In this document: positions 17,774 to 26,991 of the stretch, piece after piece | Numbering within the stretch: the first letter of the stretch is position 1 | Layout: every line of letters begins with the position of its first letter | From: Ralstonia sp. 25mfcol4.1 | GTDB taxonomy: Bacteria; Pseudomonadota; Gammaproteobacteria; Burkholderiales; Burkholderiaceae | Assembly: GCF_900104095.1 (NCBI RefSeq) | Contig: NZ_FNJO01000007.1 | Coordinates: 277,603-341,602 of the forward strand | Length of the DNA: 64,000 nt | Direction: 5' to 3' | The notes under the pieces: generated by a model | What the model was told of the DNA's origin: nothing | The model's database searches: none | What the model saw: only the letters and a program-made list of their open reading frames with translations | Position numbers and translations under genes: made by a program

Positions 17774-18031
17774 ATGTCCGCCAGAGTCACCATTACCAGC
17801 AGCGATCAACTGGGGCAGGTGCTCCAGGGCGCGCGCAAGATCGCCGGCCTGACCCAGGCCGACGCCGCCGCACGGCTGGCCATCAGCCAGAGCCGCATTT
17901 CCCATATGGAGCTGAATCCGGAGACCATCAGCGTCGCCCAGTTGCTGGCGCTGCTGGGGGCCTACGGCATGGATCTGATTGTCGAGCCCCGTGCCGTGCG
18001 CGATGCGTTGCTGGAGAAGCTGGAATGGTAG
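17774..18031 (+). CDS. Orphan HipB-like XRE-family DNA-binding protein
   Basis: 85 aa. The HTH_3 domain covers residues 12-67 (LGQVLQGARKIAGLTQADAA, then ISQSRISHMELNPETISVAQL), followed by the short HipB-like tail GAYGMDLIVEPR. HipB is the antitoxin and repressor of HipBA. Here no HipA kinase follows: the next gene is on the other strand. It is either an orphan regulator or the remnant of a toxin-antitoxin locus. The ribosome site (ACCGAG) is weak. Confidence 0.8.
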   Translation: MSARVTITSSDQLGQVLQGARKIAGLTQADAAARLAISQSRISHMELNPETISVAQLLALLGAYGMDLIVEPRAVRDALLEKLEW

Positions 18032-18065
18032 CCGGCGCGGGCCTGCCTGCGCCGTGCCCGGCCAG

Positions 18066-19535
18066 TCAGGGCAGGTAGCCCAGCAGCTTCCACCAGACGT
18101 AATCGAGCGGCAGCAACACCACGAGCGTGATGGCCGCCATCGCCAGGCAAAGCCGCGTGCCGTGCCGCAAGCCCACGCCCCCGAGCTGCATCGCAATCAC
18201 GATGGGCGGCGACTGGTACGGGAAGAACACCGTCGAGAACACCGGCACCTGCAGCATCAGCACCGATTCCAGCGGCAGCCCCGTGGCATTGGCCAGATCG
18301 CGTGCCAGCGGCGTGAGCACGGCCGGCAGCGCGGGGAGCGTCGACATCAAGCCCAGTACCGCGCCCATGGCGCCGATGGTGCCCACGTTGGCTGCCGTAT
18401 GACCGGGAGCCAGCGGCAGCACCTGCAGCAGGCCGGCACTGATGGCGCTGCCCAGCCCGGTGGATTCCACCACGGCCCCGAGACCCAGAAAGCCGGCCAC
18501 GTAGATCAGCGGTACCAGATGAACCTGCTCGGTCAGCGCCTTGGGCGATACCAGGCCGATGCCGGGCAGCAGGCAGACGATGCACGCGGCCAGCGAAATC
18601 CAGGCTGGCGAGATGCCATGCCACGCGTCGGTGGCGAACCCGGCCACCGCCAGCGCCAGGATGATCGCCAGCGCGCGCTCCTGGGCACCCATCGCGGTCT
18701 GCGTGACAGGCGCTTGCGCGGGCATCGGACCGTTTTCCGGGAACAGCTTGCAGATGACCCAGATCAGCACCACGGTCTTCAGCGCGCCCAGCACCGGGAA
18801 ATGCAGCAGCAGGTAGCTGCCGTAGCTGAGGTTGATGTGATAGAGCGAACTGGCCGCGCCCAGCAGCACGCTGTTCGGAATGTTGGCCGGCAGGATGGCG
18901 GTGGGCGGCATGTAGCTGGCCGCCGCCACGGTCATCACCATGCCGATACGGCCGTTCGACCCGGCGGCGAAGCCCAGCCGGTCCGCCAGTGCAAGCACGA
19001 TCGGCATCAGCAGCAGCACGCGGCCCGTGGTGGAGGGCATCAGGAACGCCAGCCCGACCGCGCTCAGCGCCACCGTGGTAATCACCTGCGGGTAAGTGCC
19101 CACCCGCTTGTGGAAGATGATGTCCGCCAGCCGCACCGCCAGCCCGGTACTGCGCAGCGCCACGCCGGTTACGGCGCCGCCGAACATCAGCCACCACGCC
19201 GTCGACGTGAATCCCGAAAACACCACGGTGGGCGGTGCGATATGGAACACCACCGCCGACAGGAAGAACAGCAGCGTGGCCGTGGGTTCGGGCAGCACGC
19301 CGACGGCCCAGCAGGAGACCGTCGACAGCACCAGCGCGCCGGCCCAGATCAGCGCCGGCGGGGCATGGAGGGCGCTGCCCGTAATCCAGACGGCGCTGAT
19401 GCAGGCGCCGATCAGCAGCGCGGCACGGATCGAATCGGCAGGGCGGCCGGCCAACGGGGCGGGCTTCGGAGATGAAGGGGGCGTCGGCGGTGTGGTTTCG
19501 GGACGTGCTTCGGCGCTGCCGGGGGTGGCTGACAT
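18066..19535 (-). CDS. SLC13/DASS-family anion:sodium symporter
   Basis: 489 aa. A polar Pro-rich N-terminus (about 35 residues) is followed by roughly 12 hydrophobic segments. The family features FSGFTSTAWWLMFGGAVTGV, LAFLMPSTTGRVLLLMPIVL (an S-T-T substrate/sodium hairpin) and the second repeat LPLESVLMLQVPVFSTVFFPYQSPP are visible. Members import di/tricarboxylates or sulfate with sodium at the inner membrane. No catabolic gene is adjacent, so the substrate is unknown. Convergent with the HipB-like gene. Confidence 0.9.
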   Translation of the reverse strand: MSATPGSAEARPETTPPTPPSSPKPAPLAGRPADSIRAALLIGACISAVWITGSALHAPPALIWAGALVLSTVSCWAVGVLPEPTATLLFFLSAVVFHIAPPTVVFSGFTSTAWWLMFGGAVTGVALRSTGLAVRLADIIFHKRVGTYPQVITTVALSAVGLAFLMPSTTGRVLLLMPIVLALADRLGFAAGSNGRIGMVMTVAAASYMPPTAILPANIPNSVLLGAASSLYHINLSYGSYLLLHFPVLGALKTVVLIWVICKLFPENGPMPAQAPVTQTAMGAQERALAIILALAVAGFATDAWHGISPAWISLAACIVCLLPGIGLVSPKALTEQVHLVPLIYVAGFLGLGAVVESTGLGSAISAGLLQVLPLAPGHTAANVGTIGAMGAVLGLMSTLPALPAVLTPLARDLANATGLPLESVLMLQVPVFSTVFFPYQSPPIVIAMQLGGVGLRHGTRLCLAMAAITLVVLLPLDYVWWKLLGYLP

Positions 19536-19653
19536 CTTGGATCTGTCTCGCGGGCGGGCCGGTCGCCTGGGACGCCGGTCTTGTTTTATGAGCGAAAGTG
19601 CTGAGCCGCTATCGTATGGTTGTCTGATGAAGCAGGCAACCGCCGCGCGCGGG

Positions 19654-20316
19654 TCAGTGTGTTTTGCGGAATGTCAGGTTGATGCGCTCGTTGCCGGTAA
19701 GTGCGTGATCCCCTGCGGCCAGCGGCGCGATGCCGTGGAACACCAGCCGCGAGGGGCCGCCCCAGACGACCACGTCGCCATGCGCCAGCCGCACGCGCGA
19801 CGGGCGGTCGGCCCGGCGCAGGCCGCCCCACAGAAAGATGGCCGGCAGGCCCAGCGACACCGACACGATGGGCGCCCGCAAGTCGAGTTCATCGCGATCC
19901 TGATGCAGCGAAAGCCGCGTGCCGGGCAGATAGCGGTTGATCAGGCACGCATCGGGCACGAAACCGGGATACCCGGCAGCCTCGGCGGCATCCAGCGCCA
20001 ACTTCCGGAAAGCGCCGGGCATGCCAGGCCAGGGCCGCCCCGTATCGGGATCGACCGGATCATAGCGATAGCCGGTACGGTCCGACACCCAGCCGCGCTC
20101 GCCACAATTCGTCATCGCCACCGACATCCGCAGCCCGCCCGGCGTGATCAGGTGCCGAAACGGTGAGCCGGCGCTGACTTCGCCAACCGCCTGCAGCAAC
20201 GTGGGCGCTATGTCGCGCGCAAAGCCCCGCAGGACGACGGCACCGGGCCCCAACGGCTCAACGGCTGGCGGCGTATCGGGATGGGCGGGAAGGGCGTCGA
20301 AGAGGTCGAAGGTCAT
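19654..20316 (-). CDS. alkB: Alpha-ketoglutarate-dependent DNA repair dioxygenase AlkB
   Basis: 220 aa (E. coli AlkB is 216). Iron ligands are visible as HQD (LSLHQDRDELDLRAP) and the distal His (VFHGIAPLAAGDH), and the 2-oxoglutarate-binding Arg pair in GNERINLTFRKTH. The substrate-lid region PWPGMPGAFRKLALDAAEAA and NRYLPGTRLSLHQDRDE match AlkB rather than other 2OG oxygenases. It removes methyl groups from 1-methyladenine and 3-methylcytosine in DNA. No Ada regulator is adjacent. Confidence 0.96.
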   Translation of the reverse strand: MTFDLFDALPAHPDTPPAVEPLGPGAVVLRGFARDIAPTLLQAVGEVSAGSPFRHLITPGGLRMSVAMTNCGERGWVSDRTGYRYDPVDPDTGRPWPGMPGAFRKLALDAAEAAGYPGFVPDACLINRYLPGTRLSLHQDRDELDLRAPIVSVSLGLPAIFLWGGLRRADRPSRVRLAHGDVVVWGGPSRLVFHGIAPLAAGDHALTGNERINLTFRKTH

Positions 20317-20360
20317 GGCAGATCGGTTGCAGTCCGATCATACCGGGTGCGCCGTCATGG

Positions 20361-20409
20361 CGTTTCGTTGATGACGTGGATTGCCCGTTTCGTTTATTTC
20401 GATTATGGT
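20361..20409 (+). promoter_or_regulatory. Promoter with direct repeats for the PIN toxin-antitoxin operon
   Basis: TTGCCC (20381-20386), 17 bases, TATGGT (20404-20409). The repeat CGTTTCGTT(G/T)AT occurs at 20361-20372 and 20386-20397, the second copy inside the promoter spacer, so antitoxin binding there would give the autoregulation expected of such operons. The start codon follows AAGGAGTGACAC. Confidence 0.55.
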
Positions 20410-20434
20410 CGGGCGACGCAGTAAGGAGTGACAC

Positions 20435-20899
20435 ATGACGATCCTCGACCCTCGCACCACCCTCCCCGCCGACAAGGAAGTGGAAATCGCCCTGCGCGGC
20501 CAGCGCGAGCTTGCGGCCTACCTTCGGACACACATTGACACACAGCGCATCCAGATTATCGATGAGAAGGATGAGGCGCATCAAATTGAGTTGCCAACCA
20601 CAGCCCTACGCTTGCTGCTCGATATCCTGGCGGAACTGGCGGCTGGCAATGCAGTGCAAGTCGTCCCGGTACATGCCGAACTGACGACCCAGGAAGCTGC
20701 GGACTTGCTGAACGTGTCCCGACCCTATCTGGTCAGCCTGCTCGAAGCTGGCGAGCTGCCGTTCCACAAGACCGGCAAGCACCGCCGCATCCGTTTCTCC
20801 GACCTCATGGCCTACAAGGCCGCCCGGGACGCGCGGAGCGAGAAGCTGATGGATGAGTTGGTTCGTGAAGCACAGGCCCTGGGCATGGGCTACGAATGA
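20435..20899 (+). CDS. Antitoxin with excisionase-type helix-turn-helix
   Basis: 154 aa, preceded by the strong ribosome site AAGGAG. The C-terminal half holds an excisionase/MerR-like HTH (ELTTQEAADLLNVSRPYLVS, then AGELPFHKTGKHRRIRFSDL at about residues 85-125). The N-terminal 75 residues are a helical region without recognised motif. The stop overlaps the start of a PIN-domain gene as ATGA. This pairing of an excisionase-type antitoxin with a PIN_3 toxin is a known type II arrangement. The base composition is less GC-rich than the neighbours, consistent with transfer. Confidence 0.88.
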   Translation: MTILDPRTTLPADKEVEIALRGQRELAAYLRTHIDTQRIQIIDEKDEAHQIELPTTALRLLLDILAELAAGNAVQVVPVHAELTTQEAADLLNVSRPYLVSLLEAGELPFHKTGKHRRIRFSDLMAYKAARDARSEKLMDELVREAQALGMGYE

Positions 20900-21471
20900 G
20901 ATGTTCACCTTTTACAGCTGTCTACGATGCTTGCGTTCTGTATCCCGCCCCGGTCAGGGATCTGCTCGTCCGCCTGGCAAGGTCCGGGCTGTTTCGCGCG
21001 CGATGGAGTGATCGCATTCAGGAAGAATGGAAGCGAAATCTTCTGGCCAACCGGCCCGACCTGACGCGCGCGCGGCTGGATCGTACTTCGCAAAGAATGG
21101 ACGAGGCCGTTCCCAACAGTGTGGTTACCGGCTATGAGTCGCTGATAGACGGCCTCACGCTACCCGATCCCGGCGACCGACACGTCCTGGCGGCGGCCAT
21201 ACACTGCAGCGCGAGCGTCATCGTGACTTTCGACCTGAAGGACTTTCCGGCAGAAGCGGTGGCTCCCTTTGGAATCGAAGCGCAGCATCCCGACGAATTC
21301 ATCGAAAATCTGATGGATCTGAGCGTTGGCGTAGTCGTGGCCGGAGTTCAGCGCCAGCGTAGCGCGATGACTCAGCCCAGGATGACCCCGGACTGTCTCC
21401 TGAAGAACTTCGAGAAAAATGGCCTGACTCGGACCGCCAAAGCACTCCTTCCTTACAGGACGCTGCTTTAG
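20896..21471 (+). CDS. PIN-domain ribonuclease toxin
   Basis: 191 aa. The acidic residues of the PIN active site are visible: Asp near residue 11 (TAVYDACVLYPAPVRDLL), Glu in RIQEEWKRNLL, and the C-terminal pair in DPGDRHVLAAAIHCSASVIV followed by TFDLKDFP. This PIN_3-type protein should cleave RNA when freed from the upstream antitoxin. The reading frames overlap by 4 bp (ATGA). After about residue 140 comes a second helical region (DEFIENLMDLSVGVVVAGVQ) common in this larger PIN subgroup. Confidence 0.88.
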   Translation: MRCSPFTAVYDACVLYPAPVRDLLVRLARSGLFRARWSDRIQEEWKRNLLANRPDLTRARLDRTSQRMDEAVPNSVVTGYESLIDGLTLPDPGDRHVLAAAIHCSASVIVTFDLKDFPAEAVAPFGIEAQHPDEFIENLMDLSVGVVVAGVQRQRSAMTQPRMTPDCLLKNFEKNGLTRTAKALLPYRTLL

Positions 21472-21484
21472 GCGGTCGGACAAC

Positions 21485-22546
21485 CTATCGCGACACCTTC
21501 CCCATCCCCTCCAGCAACGCCTTGTGAAACGCCGTCGGGTCCTGCATTTGCGGGGCGTGGCCCATTTCCGGGAATTCCACCAGCGTCGTGTTCGGGATGG
21601 CCTTTGCGGTGGCCTTGGCCAGTTCAGGATAGCGGCCCAGCTTTGGCTGCACGTCGGCCGGGGCGGCGTCCTTGCCGATGGCCGTGGTGTCCTTGTCGCC
21701 GATCATCAGGAGTGTGGGGGCCTGGATGGCGCCCATTTCGTAGACCACGGGCTGGGTGTAGATCATGTCATAGAGCAGGGCGGAGTTCCATGCCACGATC
21801 TGCTTGCCGGGGCCGCGATACATGCCGGCCAGCATCTGTACCCAGGGCTCGTATTCCGGCTTCCACTGGTTCACGTAGTACGTGGACTTCTCGTAGTTGC
21901 GGATGCGGTCGGCGGTTGTGTTCAACTCGCGGGCGTACCACTGGTCCACCGACAGTGAAGGCACACCTTTGGCCTTCCAGTCCTCCAACCCGATCGGGTT
22001 CACCAGCACCAGCTGCTTGGTCTCCTGCGGATACATCAGCGCATAGCGCATGGCCAGCATGCCGCCCGTGGAGTGGCCCATCACGGTGATGTCGCGAATA
22101 CCGATGGATGCCAGCAGGTCGTGTGTGTTACGTGCCAGTTGCTGGAACGTGTACTGGTAGTGCGCCGGTTTGGTCGACTTGCAGAAGCCCACCTGATCGG
22201 GCGCCACCACGCGGTAGCCGGCGCCGCTGAGCTGGCGGATGGTTTCCTGCCACGTGGCGCCGCAGAAGTTCTTGCCGTGCAGCAGCACCACGGCGCGGCC
22301 GTTCGGCTTTTCGGGTTTGACGTCCATGAACGCCATCTCGAGGGGCCGTCCCTGCGACGAGAACTTGTAGCGTTGGACCGGATAGGGGTAGTCGAAGCCT
22401 TCCAGCTCGGGGCCGTAGGCGGGGCCGCCATCGGCTGCGTCGGCCGCGTGGACGGGCGGTGCGAGGGTGGCGAAGGTGGCCGCCAGCGCGAGCGCGGCAA
22501 GCAGGGTCGGACGAACGGGGAGCGGGCGAAGGCTGGGCATGGTCAT
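21485..22546 (-). CDS. Secreted alpha/beta-fold hydrolase
   Basis: 353 aa from the chosen ATG at 22546; starts at 22540 or 22573 are also possible and none has a clear ribosome site. A signal peptide (LLAALALAATFATLAPPVHA) precedes the hydrolase fold. HGKNFCGATW forms the oxyanion region, the nucleophile elbow is GHSTGG, and the acid Asp in LLMIGDKDTTA and the His in EMGHAPQMQ complete the triad. The protein would act in the periplasm on an ester, lactone or epoxide; substrate unknown. It is convergent with the PIN toxin gene. Confidence 0.88.
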   Translation of the reverse strand: MTMPSLRPLPVRPTLLAALALAATFATLAPPVHAADAADGGPAYGPELEGFDYPYPVQRYKFSSQGRPLEMAFMDVKPEKPNGRAVVLLHGKNFCGATWQETIRQLSGAGYRVVAPDQVGFCKSTKPAHYQYTFQQLARNTHDLLASIGIRDITVMGHSTGGMLAMRYALMYPQETKQLVLVNPIGLEDWKAKGVPSLSVDQWYARELNTTADRIRNYEKSTYYVNQWKPEYEPWVQMLAGMYRGPGKQIVAWNSALLYDMIYTQPVVYEMGAIQAPTLLMIGDKDTTAIGKDAAPADVQPKLGRYPELAKATAKAIPNTTLVEFPEMGHAPQMQDPTAFHKALLEGMGKVSR

Positions 22547-22644
22547 TGGCCAGGGGGGCGAGTGGGCGGGCATGAATAGGCGAGCATGGATATGGTCGCT
22601 CAAATGACCGCCCCGTGCGCGCCTAAGTTCCGGGTGGCCAGCAT

Positions 22645-22693
22645 GAAAAAAGCCCGCCTTCCTTCCGGCCAGGCGGAAGAGAGGGCGGGCTTT
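22645..22693 (-). terminator. Terminator of the fliFGHIJK operon
   Basis: On the minus strand a 10-bp stem (AAAGCCCGCC / GGCGGGCTTT) with inner loop sequence is followed by a run of T residues, 24 bp after the fliK stop. Confidence 0.85.
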
Positions 22694-22716
22694 GCGGGCC
22701 GGAACGAACTTGTGCG

Positions 22717-24210
22717 TCAGGCGAACGTATCGACCTCGCCACGTGCCAGCGTGCGCGGGGCGCGCGGCGTGGCGGGGGCGGCAGGCGCCGGCGTGTCGTT
22801 GCCGAAGCCCATGGCCTGCCCGAAGTTGCCGCCGTTGCCGGCCTGGCGTTGCTGCTGCTGTTGCTGGCCGCCCGAGTTGGCTTGCGCAAAGCTGTCGGCG
22901 CCCACCGATGTCTGGCCAAGCTGGATGCCCGCTTCGGCCATCGACGTGCGCAGGTGCGGCAGCGCGGCTTCCACGGCGGCGCGCACGGCCTGGTGCGGCG
23001 ATACGAACTGCGCCTGGGCCTGATCGTTGACCACGTTCAGCACCACCTTCAGCGGGCCAAGGTTGGGCGGGTTCAGATCGAGTTCGGCGGTCTGGTTGCC
23101 CTGCGTGGACAGGCGCACCATCTGCTGGCCCAGTGCCTGCGACCACTGGCTGTCGCCGACGTTCGGGGCGATGACCGGGCGCGCGACAACGGCGGCGGCG
23201 TTGGCCTGGGCGGCCTGGGCCGGCGTCTGGGCGGCCAGGGCCGACGCGATGGTGGCGGCGCTGCTGGCATTGGTCGCGCCCGTGTCCACGCCTTCGCCGG
23301 TGCGTGCGCTGGCCTGCGCGACGGCGAACGGCGTGACCGGGGCCTGCGTCGGCTGGCTGGCCGGGGCATTGCCGGCCGGCGCCAGGGCCGGCTGGTTCTG
23401 CTGGCCCAGATTCGCATGCTGCTGGCCGGTGCCCTGGCCGCGTGCGTCCTGTGCGGCGGCCTGGGCCGGCGCCGTCACGGTGGCCGCGATCTTGTCCGCC
23501 GTGGTCGGCGCATTGTTCTGCAGCGCGGCCCGCTGCTGGGCGATCAGCGCCAGCGTGTCGGTCGGGCTGGCGGTGGTGCCCTTGGCGGCCGTGTCTACGG
23601 TGGCCGCAGGCAACCTTGCTTCGGCCTGTGCCTGCAGGGCCGCGGCATCGGCGGCCGGATCGGCAGTGGCGGCTGCCGCGGCGGCCGTGGCAGCTGCGGC
23701 GGCGGATGTGCTGGCGCCCTGGGCCGTGCCCTGTGCCGACGGCAGCGTCGGCAGGGCGTTGATCGCACTGGTGTCGACGCCGGTCGTGCTGGCGGCGGCA
23801 GGGGTCTGGGGCACCGGGGGCTGCGTCAGCAGCGCAGCGGCTGCCAGCGCGGCGGCAGCCGCGGCGGCGTCGCTCGATGCGGTGTCCTCGGTCTCGCCAT
23901 CCTTCGCGTCATCGGTCTTCGTGTCGCCCTTGGCAGCCACCTTGCCGGTGTCCTTCTGCGGCAGCGCATTGTTGGCGGCGGCCTGCTGCGGCTTCTGCGC
24001 GGCGCTGTCCTTCGATGCGTCGGCCTGCTTGCCATCCTTGGCCGGCACCTTTACCTGCGCGGCAGCCGGCGCTGACTGCTGGCCATCCTGGCGTGCGCGC
24101 GACAGCGCATCCTGGAACGGGTTGGCATCGCCACCCTTGCCGGCGTCGGGCGACTTGAGGTTCCCAAGGGCTGCGGCGGCGTTGCCGACGATCTGGCTGA
24201 TATCGATCAT
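22717..24210 (-). CDS. fliK: Flagellar hook-length control protein FliK
   Basis: 497 aa from MIDISQIVGNAAAALG; the open frame extends upstream but overlaps fliJ. The first ~370 residues are Ala/Gln/Thr-rich low-complexity sequence, the molecular ruler part. The C-terminal substrate-specificity domain carries SQWSQALGQQMVRLSTQGNQ, then ELDLNPPNLGPLKVVLNV and AVRAAVEAALPHLRTSMAEA. FliK measures hook length and triggers the FlhB export switch. Last gene of the fliF-K operon; a second FliK-like protein lies at 39464-40813. Confidence 0.93.
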   Translation of the reverse strand: MIDISQIVGNAAAALGNLKSPDAGKGGDANPFQDALSRARQDGQQSAPAAAQVKVPAKDGKQADASKDSAAQKPQQAAANNALPQKDTGKVAAKGDTKTDDAKDGETEDTASSDAAAAAAALAAAALLTQPPVPQTPAAASTTGVDTSAINALPTLPSAQGTAQGASTSAAAAATAAAAAATADPAADAAALQAQAEARLPAATVDTAAKGTTASPTDTLALIAQQRAALQNNAPTTADKIAATVTAPAQAAAQDARGQGTGQQHANLGQQNQPALAPAGNAPASQPTQAPVTPFAVAQASARTGEGVDTGATNASSAATIASALAAQTPAQAAQANAAAVVARPVIAPNVGDSQWSQALGQQMVRLSTQGNQTAELDLNPPNLGPLKVVLNVVNDQAQAQFVSPHQAVRAAVEAALPHLRTSMAEAGIQLGQTSVGADSFAQANSGGQQQQQQRQAGNGGNFGQAMGFGNDTPAPAAPATPRAPRTLARGEVDTFA

Positions 24211-24226
24211 TGTGGTCTTTGGCAGG

Positions 24227-24679
24227 TCAGTTCTGGCCGCTCGCCGGCTGGCGTGCGATGCGGGCCGCGTATTCGTCGTTGGCGCGCTGTTCGCGGCGCG
24301 TGGCGATCTGTTGTTCGCGCACTTCGGCACGCGTGATCAGCGTGTCGAAGGAATTCTGGCGGCGCTTCTGCTGTTGCCAGTTGGCGCGACCGGCCAGCAG
24401 GTCGGCCTCGGCCTTGTCCAGCGCGGCGGTCTGCTGGCGGATGGCATGGTCCAGCGAGTCGAGAAAGCGGGAAAAATCCTGCCAGCGGCTGGACGTCATG
24501 CCTTCGGCCGCAATGACCTGCATGCGGGCGCGGTACTCGTGACGGTACTCGGTCAACGCGTGCAGCTGCTGCTCGGCTTGCGTGCGCAGGCCCTGCAGGC
24601 GGCCCAGCTCGCGCGTGGCCTTGTCCGTATTGTCCTGGGCGATGTCGGCCAGGGTGTGCATTGGCGAGGTCTTAGCCAT
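24227..24679 (-). CDS. fliJ: Flagellar export protein FliJ
   Basis: 150 aa from [10 protein letters not shown], which overlaps the fliI stop by 8 bp. The whole protein is predicted coiled coil with many Gln/Arg/Glu ([20 protein letters not shown], then [20 protein letters not shown]). FliJ is the central stalk of the FliI ATPase ring and interacts with FlhA. The coiled-coil pattern, length and position between fliI and fliK support the call. Confidence 0.93.
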   Translation of the reverse strand: MAKTSPMHTLADIAQDNTDKATRELGRLQGLRTQAEQQLHALTEYRHEYRARMQVIAAEGMTSSRWQDFSRFLDSLDHAIRQQTAALDKAEADLLAGRANWQQQKRRQNSFDTLITRAEVREQQIATRREQRANDEYAARIARQPASGQN

Positions 24680-26123
24680 GGTGGGTTGCTCCGATGGTCG
24701 CGTGCAGCTGGGCAATCGACACCTCGTAGTCGGCGCGCTCGTGGATGTCCTGCTGCAGGAATGCCTCCATGCGCGGATGCAGGCGGATCGCGAGGTCCAG
24801 CTCCGGATCGTTGCCGGGCACGTAGGCGCCCACGCTGATCAGGTCGCGATTGCGCTGGTAGCGCGACATCAACTGCTTGAATCGCCGCACGGAGGCAAAT
24901 TGCGGCGGTTCGATCAGGGCGGTCATGGCGCGGCTGATCGACGCTTCCACGTCGATGGCCGGATAGTGACCAGCTTCGGCCAGGCTGCGCGACAGCACGA
25001 TATGGCCGTCGAGAATGGCGCGCGCCGAATCGGCAATCGGGTCTTGCTGGTCGTCGCCTTCGGTCAGCACGGTATAGAAGGCGGTAATCGAGCCGCCGCC
25101 TTCGGGGCCGTTGCCGGTGCGCTCCACCAGCGTCGGCAGCTTGGCGAACACCGAAGGCGGATAGCCCTTGGTGGCCGGCGGCTCGCCGATGGCCAGGGCG
25201 ATCTCGCGCTGGGCCATCGCGTAACGGGTCAGCGAATCCATGATCAGCAGCACGTGCTGGCCCTTGTCGCGGAAGTACTCGGCCAGGCGCGTCGCGTAGG
25301 CGGCACCCTGCATGCGCAGCAGCGGCGAGCAATCGGCCGGCGCGGCCACCACCACCGATCGCTTGCGGCCTTCCTCGCCCAGGATGTTCTCGATGAATTC
25401 CTTCACTTCGCGGCCGCGTTCGCCGATCAGGCCGACCACGATCACGTCGGCGTTGGTGTAGCGGGCCATCATGCCCAGCAGCACGGACTTGCCCACGCCG
25501 GAGCCCGCGAACAGGCCCATGCGCTGGCCGCGTCCGACGGTCAGCATGCCGTTGATGGCGCGCACGCCGGTATCGAGCACCGTTTCGATGGGGGCACGCA
25601 TCAGCGGGTTGATTTGCGCGCCCGAGAGCGGCACTTCGCTGGCGGCGGTGATCGGACCCAGCCCGTCAAGCGGACGTCCGGCCGCGTCCAGCACCCGGCC
25701 CAGCAGGCCATCGCCCACGGGCAGGCGCTTCGAGCCCGGCTCGCGCGGGGCGCTCACGCCCTTGGGCAGCGGCGACGGCTCCAGCGGATAGACGCGGGCG
25801 CCCGGCACCAGGCCGGCCACGTCGGATTGCGGCATCAGGTAGAGACGATCGGCGCCAAAGCCCACGACTTCGGCTTCGGCCGTGCGCGGGCCGCCATGCG
25901 AATGCTGGCCGCCCGGCAGTTCGATCAGGCAGTCGCTGCCCACGGGCATGCGCAGACCCACGGCTTCCAGCACCAGGCCGGCGGCACGCGTCAGGCGGCC
26001 GCAGGCGCGCTTGCTGTCGATCTCGGCGATGTTCGACGAAGCGGTGGCCAGCGCATCGCGCCAGCGGCCGGTATGGGCGGCAGCAGAGACGGTGTCCGGC
26101 GCCGTGGCCTGGGGCTCATGCAT
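24672..26123 (-). CDS. fliI: Flagellum-specific ATPase FliI
   Basis: 483 aa. Walker A is [17 protein letters not shown]. Other F1-ATPase-like motifs are [20 protein letters not shown], the Walker B region [20 protein letters not shown], and [20 protein letters not shown]. FliI energises unfolding and release of export substrates at the cytoplasmic face of the flagellar type III apparatus. It overlaps fliH upstream by 8 bp and fliJ downstream by 8 bp. Confidence 0.98.
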   Translation of the reverse strand: MHEPQATAPDTVSAAAHTGRWRDALATASSNIAEIDSKRACGRLTRAAGLVLEAVGLRMPVGSDCLIELPGGQHSHGGPRTAEAEVVGFGADRLYLMPQSDVAGLVPGARVYPLEPSPLPKGVSAPREPGSKRLPVGDGLLGRVLDAAGRPLDGLGPITAASEVPLSGAQINPLMRAPIETVLDTGVRAINGMLTVGRGQRMGLFAGSGVGKSVLLGMMARYTNADVIVVGLIGERGREVKEFIENILGEEGRKRSVVVAAPADCSPLLRMQGAAYATRLAEYFRDKGQHVLLIMDSLTRYAMAQREIALAIGEPPATKGYPPSVFAKLPTLVERTGNGPEGGGSITAFYTVLTEGDDQQDPIADSARAILDGHIVLSRSLAEAGHYPAIDVEASISRAMTALIEPPQFASVRRFKQLMSRYQRNRDLISVGAYVPGNDPELDLAIRLHPRMEAFLQQDIHERADYEVSIAQLHATIGATHHG

Positions 26124-26991
26124 GCGGGGGCTCCCACGGATCGTTGCGGCCCAGGGCCTTGATCACGCGCTCCCAGCGCGTGGCCAGCGTGCCGTCGAGT
26201 TCGCCGCTGGCGGCGCTGGCGATGCAGCCGCCGCGTGCCACGGTGGCGTCGGCGCGCACCGTCCAGCCGGCCGCTTCGAGTTCGCCCTTGAGGTGGGTTT
26301 CCACCAGGGTCACGTCTTCGGGGTTGAGCAGCAGGCAGGGCGCGCCGGACAGCGGCGGCTCGGCGTTGATCAGTTCGCGCGCGGCCGGCACCAGGGCGGC
26401 CGGATCGATTTCCATCGTCTTGCGCACCAGCTGGCGTGCCACGTCGAGCGCCAGCGAAATCAGCGCGTCGGAGATTTCCGTATCGACACGGCCCAGCGCG
26501 TCGCGGAAGTTGCCGGCCAGTTCCTGCAGGCGGGCGGCTTCGCTGCGTGCCGATTCCAGCCCGCGGGCATAACCTTCGCGGTGGCCGTCGCCATAGCCCT
26601 GGGTCTGGCCCTGGGTGTAGCCCTGCGCGTAGCCTTCCTTGCGGGCACCGTCGCGCATGGCGTCCAGCGCGGCAAAGTCGATCGGCGGCGGGGGCGGAGG
26701 CTCGACCGGCAACTGCGCGGCCAGCACCTTCTTCAGGGCGTCGCGCGGGTCAAGCGATTCGGGCTGCCAGCGTTTCCAGGCGTCGCCGCCCAGGCTCGAT
26801 CGCGCGGGCGCCTCGAAACCCTGGAAGCCTTCGTCGCTGCGGTGGACATTGGTAAGTCCACCGGAGAGCCCGCCGGATTGCTTGTCCGACAGACCGCCGG
26901 CGCCCTGGGGCGCGCCGGGCGCGCCAAAGAACCCGGGATCGCCGCGGCCCGGGCCGCGGCCTGCGGCAAAGCCGCGTTCAAACGTAGGCAT
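26116..26991 (-). CDS. fliH: Flagellar assembly protein FliH
   Basis: 291 aa from the ATG at 26991, which has GGAGG seven bases ahead; this overlaps the fliG end by 14 bp. A Gly-rich N-terminus is followed by a poly-Pro stretch ([11 protein letters not shown]). The GxxxG repeat region, [20 protein letters not shown], is characteristic of FliH, and the C-terminal domain binds FliI ([20 protein letters not shown]). FliH is the peripheral stator and regulator of the FliI ATPase. Confidence 0.95.
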   Translation of the reverse strand: MPTFERGFAAGRGPGRGDPGFFGAPGAPQGAGGLSDKQSGGLSGGLTNVHRSDEGFQGFEAPARSSLGGDAWKRWQPESLDPRDALKKVLAAQLPVEPPPPPPIDFAALDAMRDGARKEGYAQGYTQGQTQGYGDGHREGYARGLESARSEAARLQELAGNFRDALGRVDTEISDALISLALDVARQLVRKTMEIDPAALVPAARELINAEPPLSGAPCLLLNPEDVTLVETHLKGELEAAGWTVRADATVARGGCIASAASGELDGTLATRWERVIKALGRNDPWEPPHA

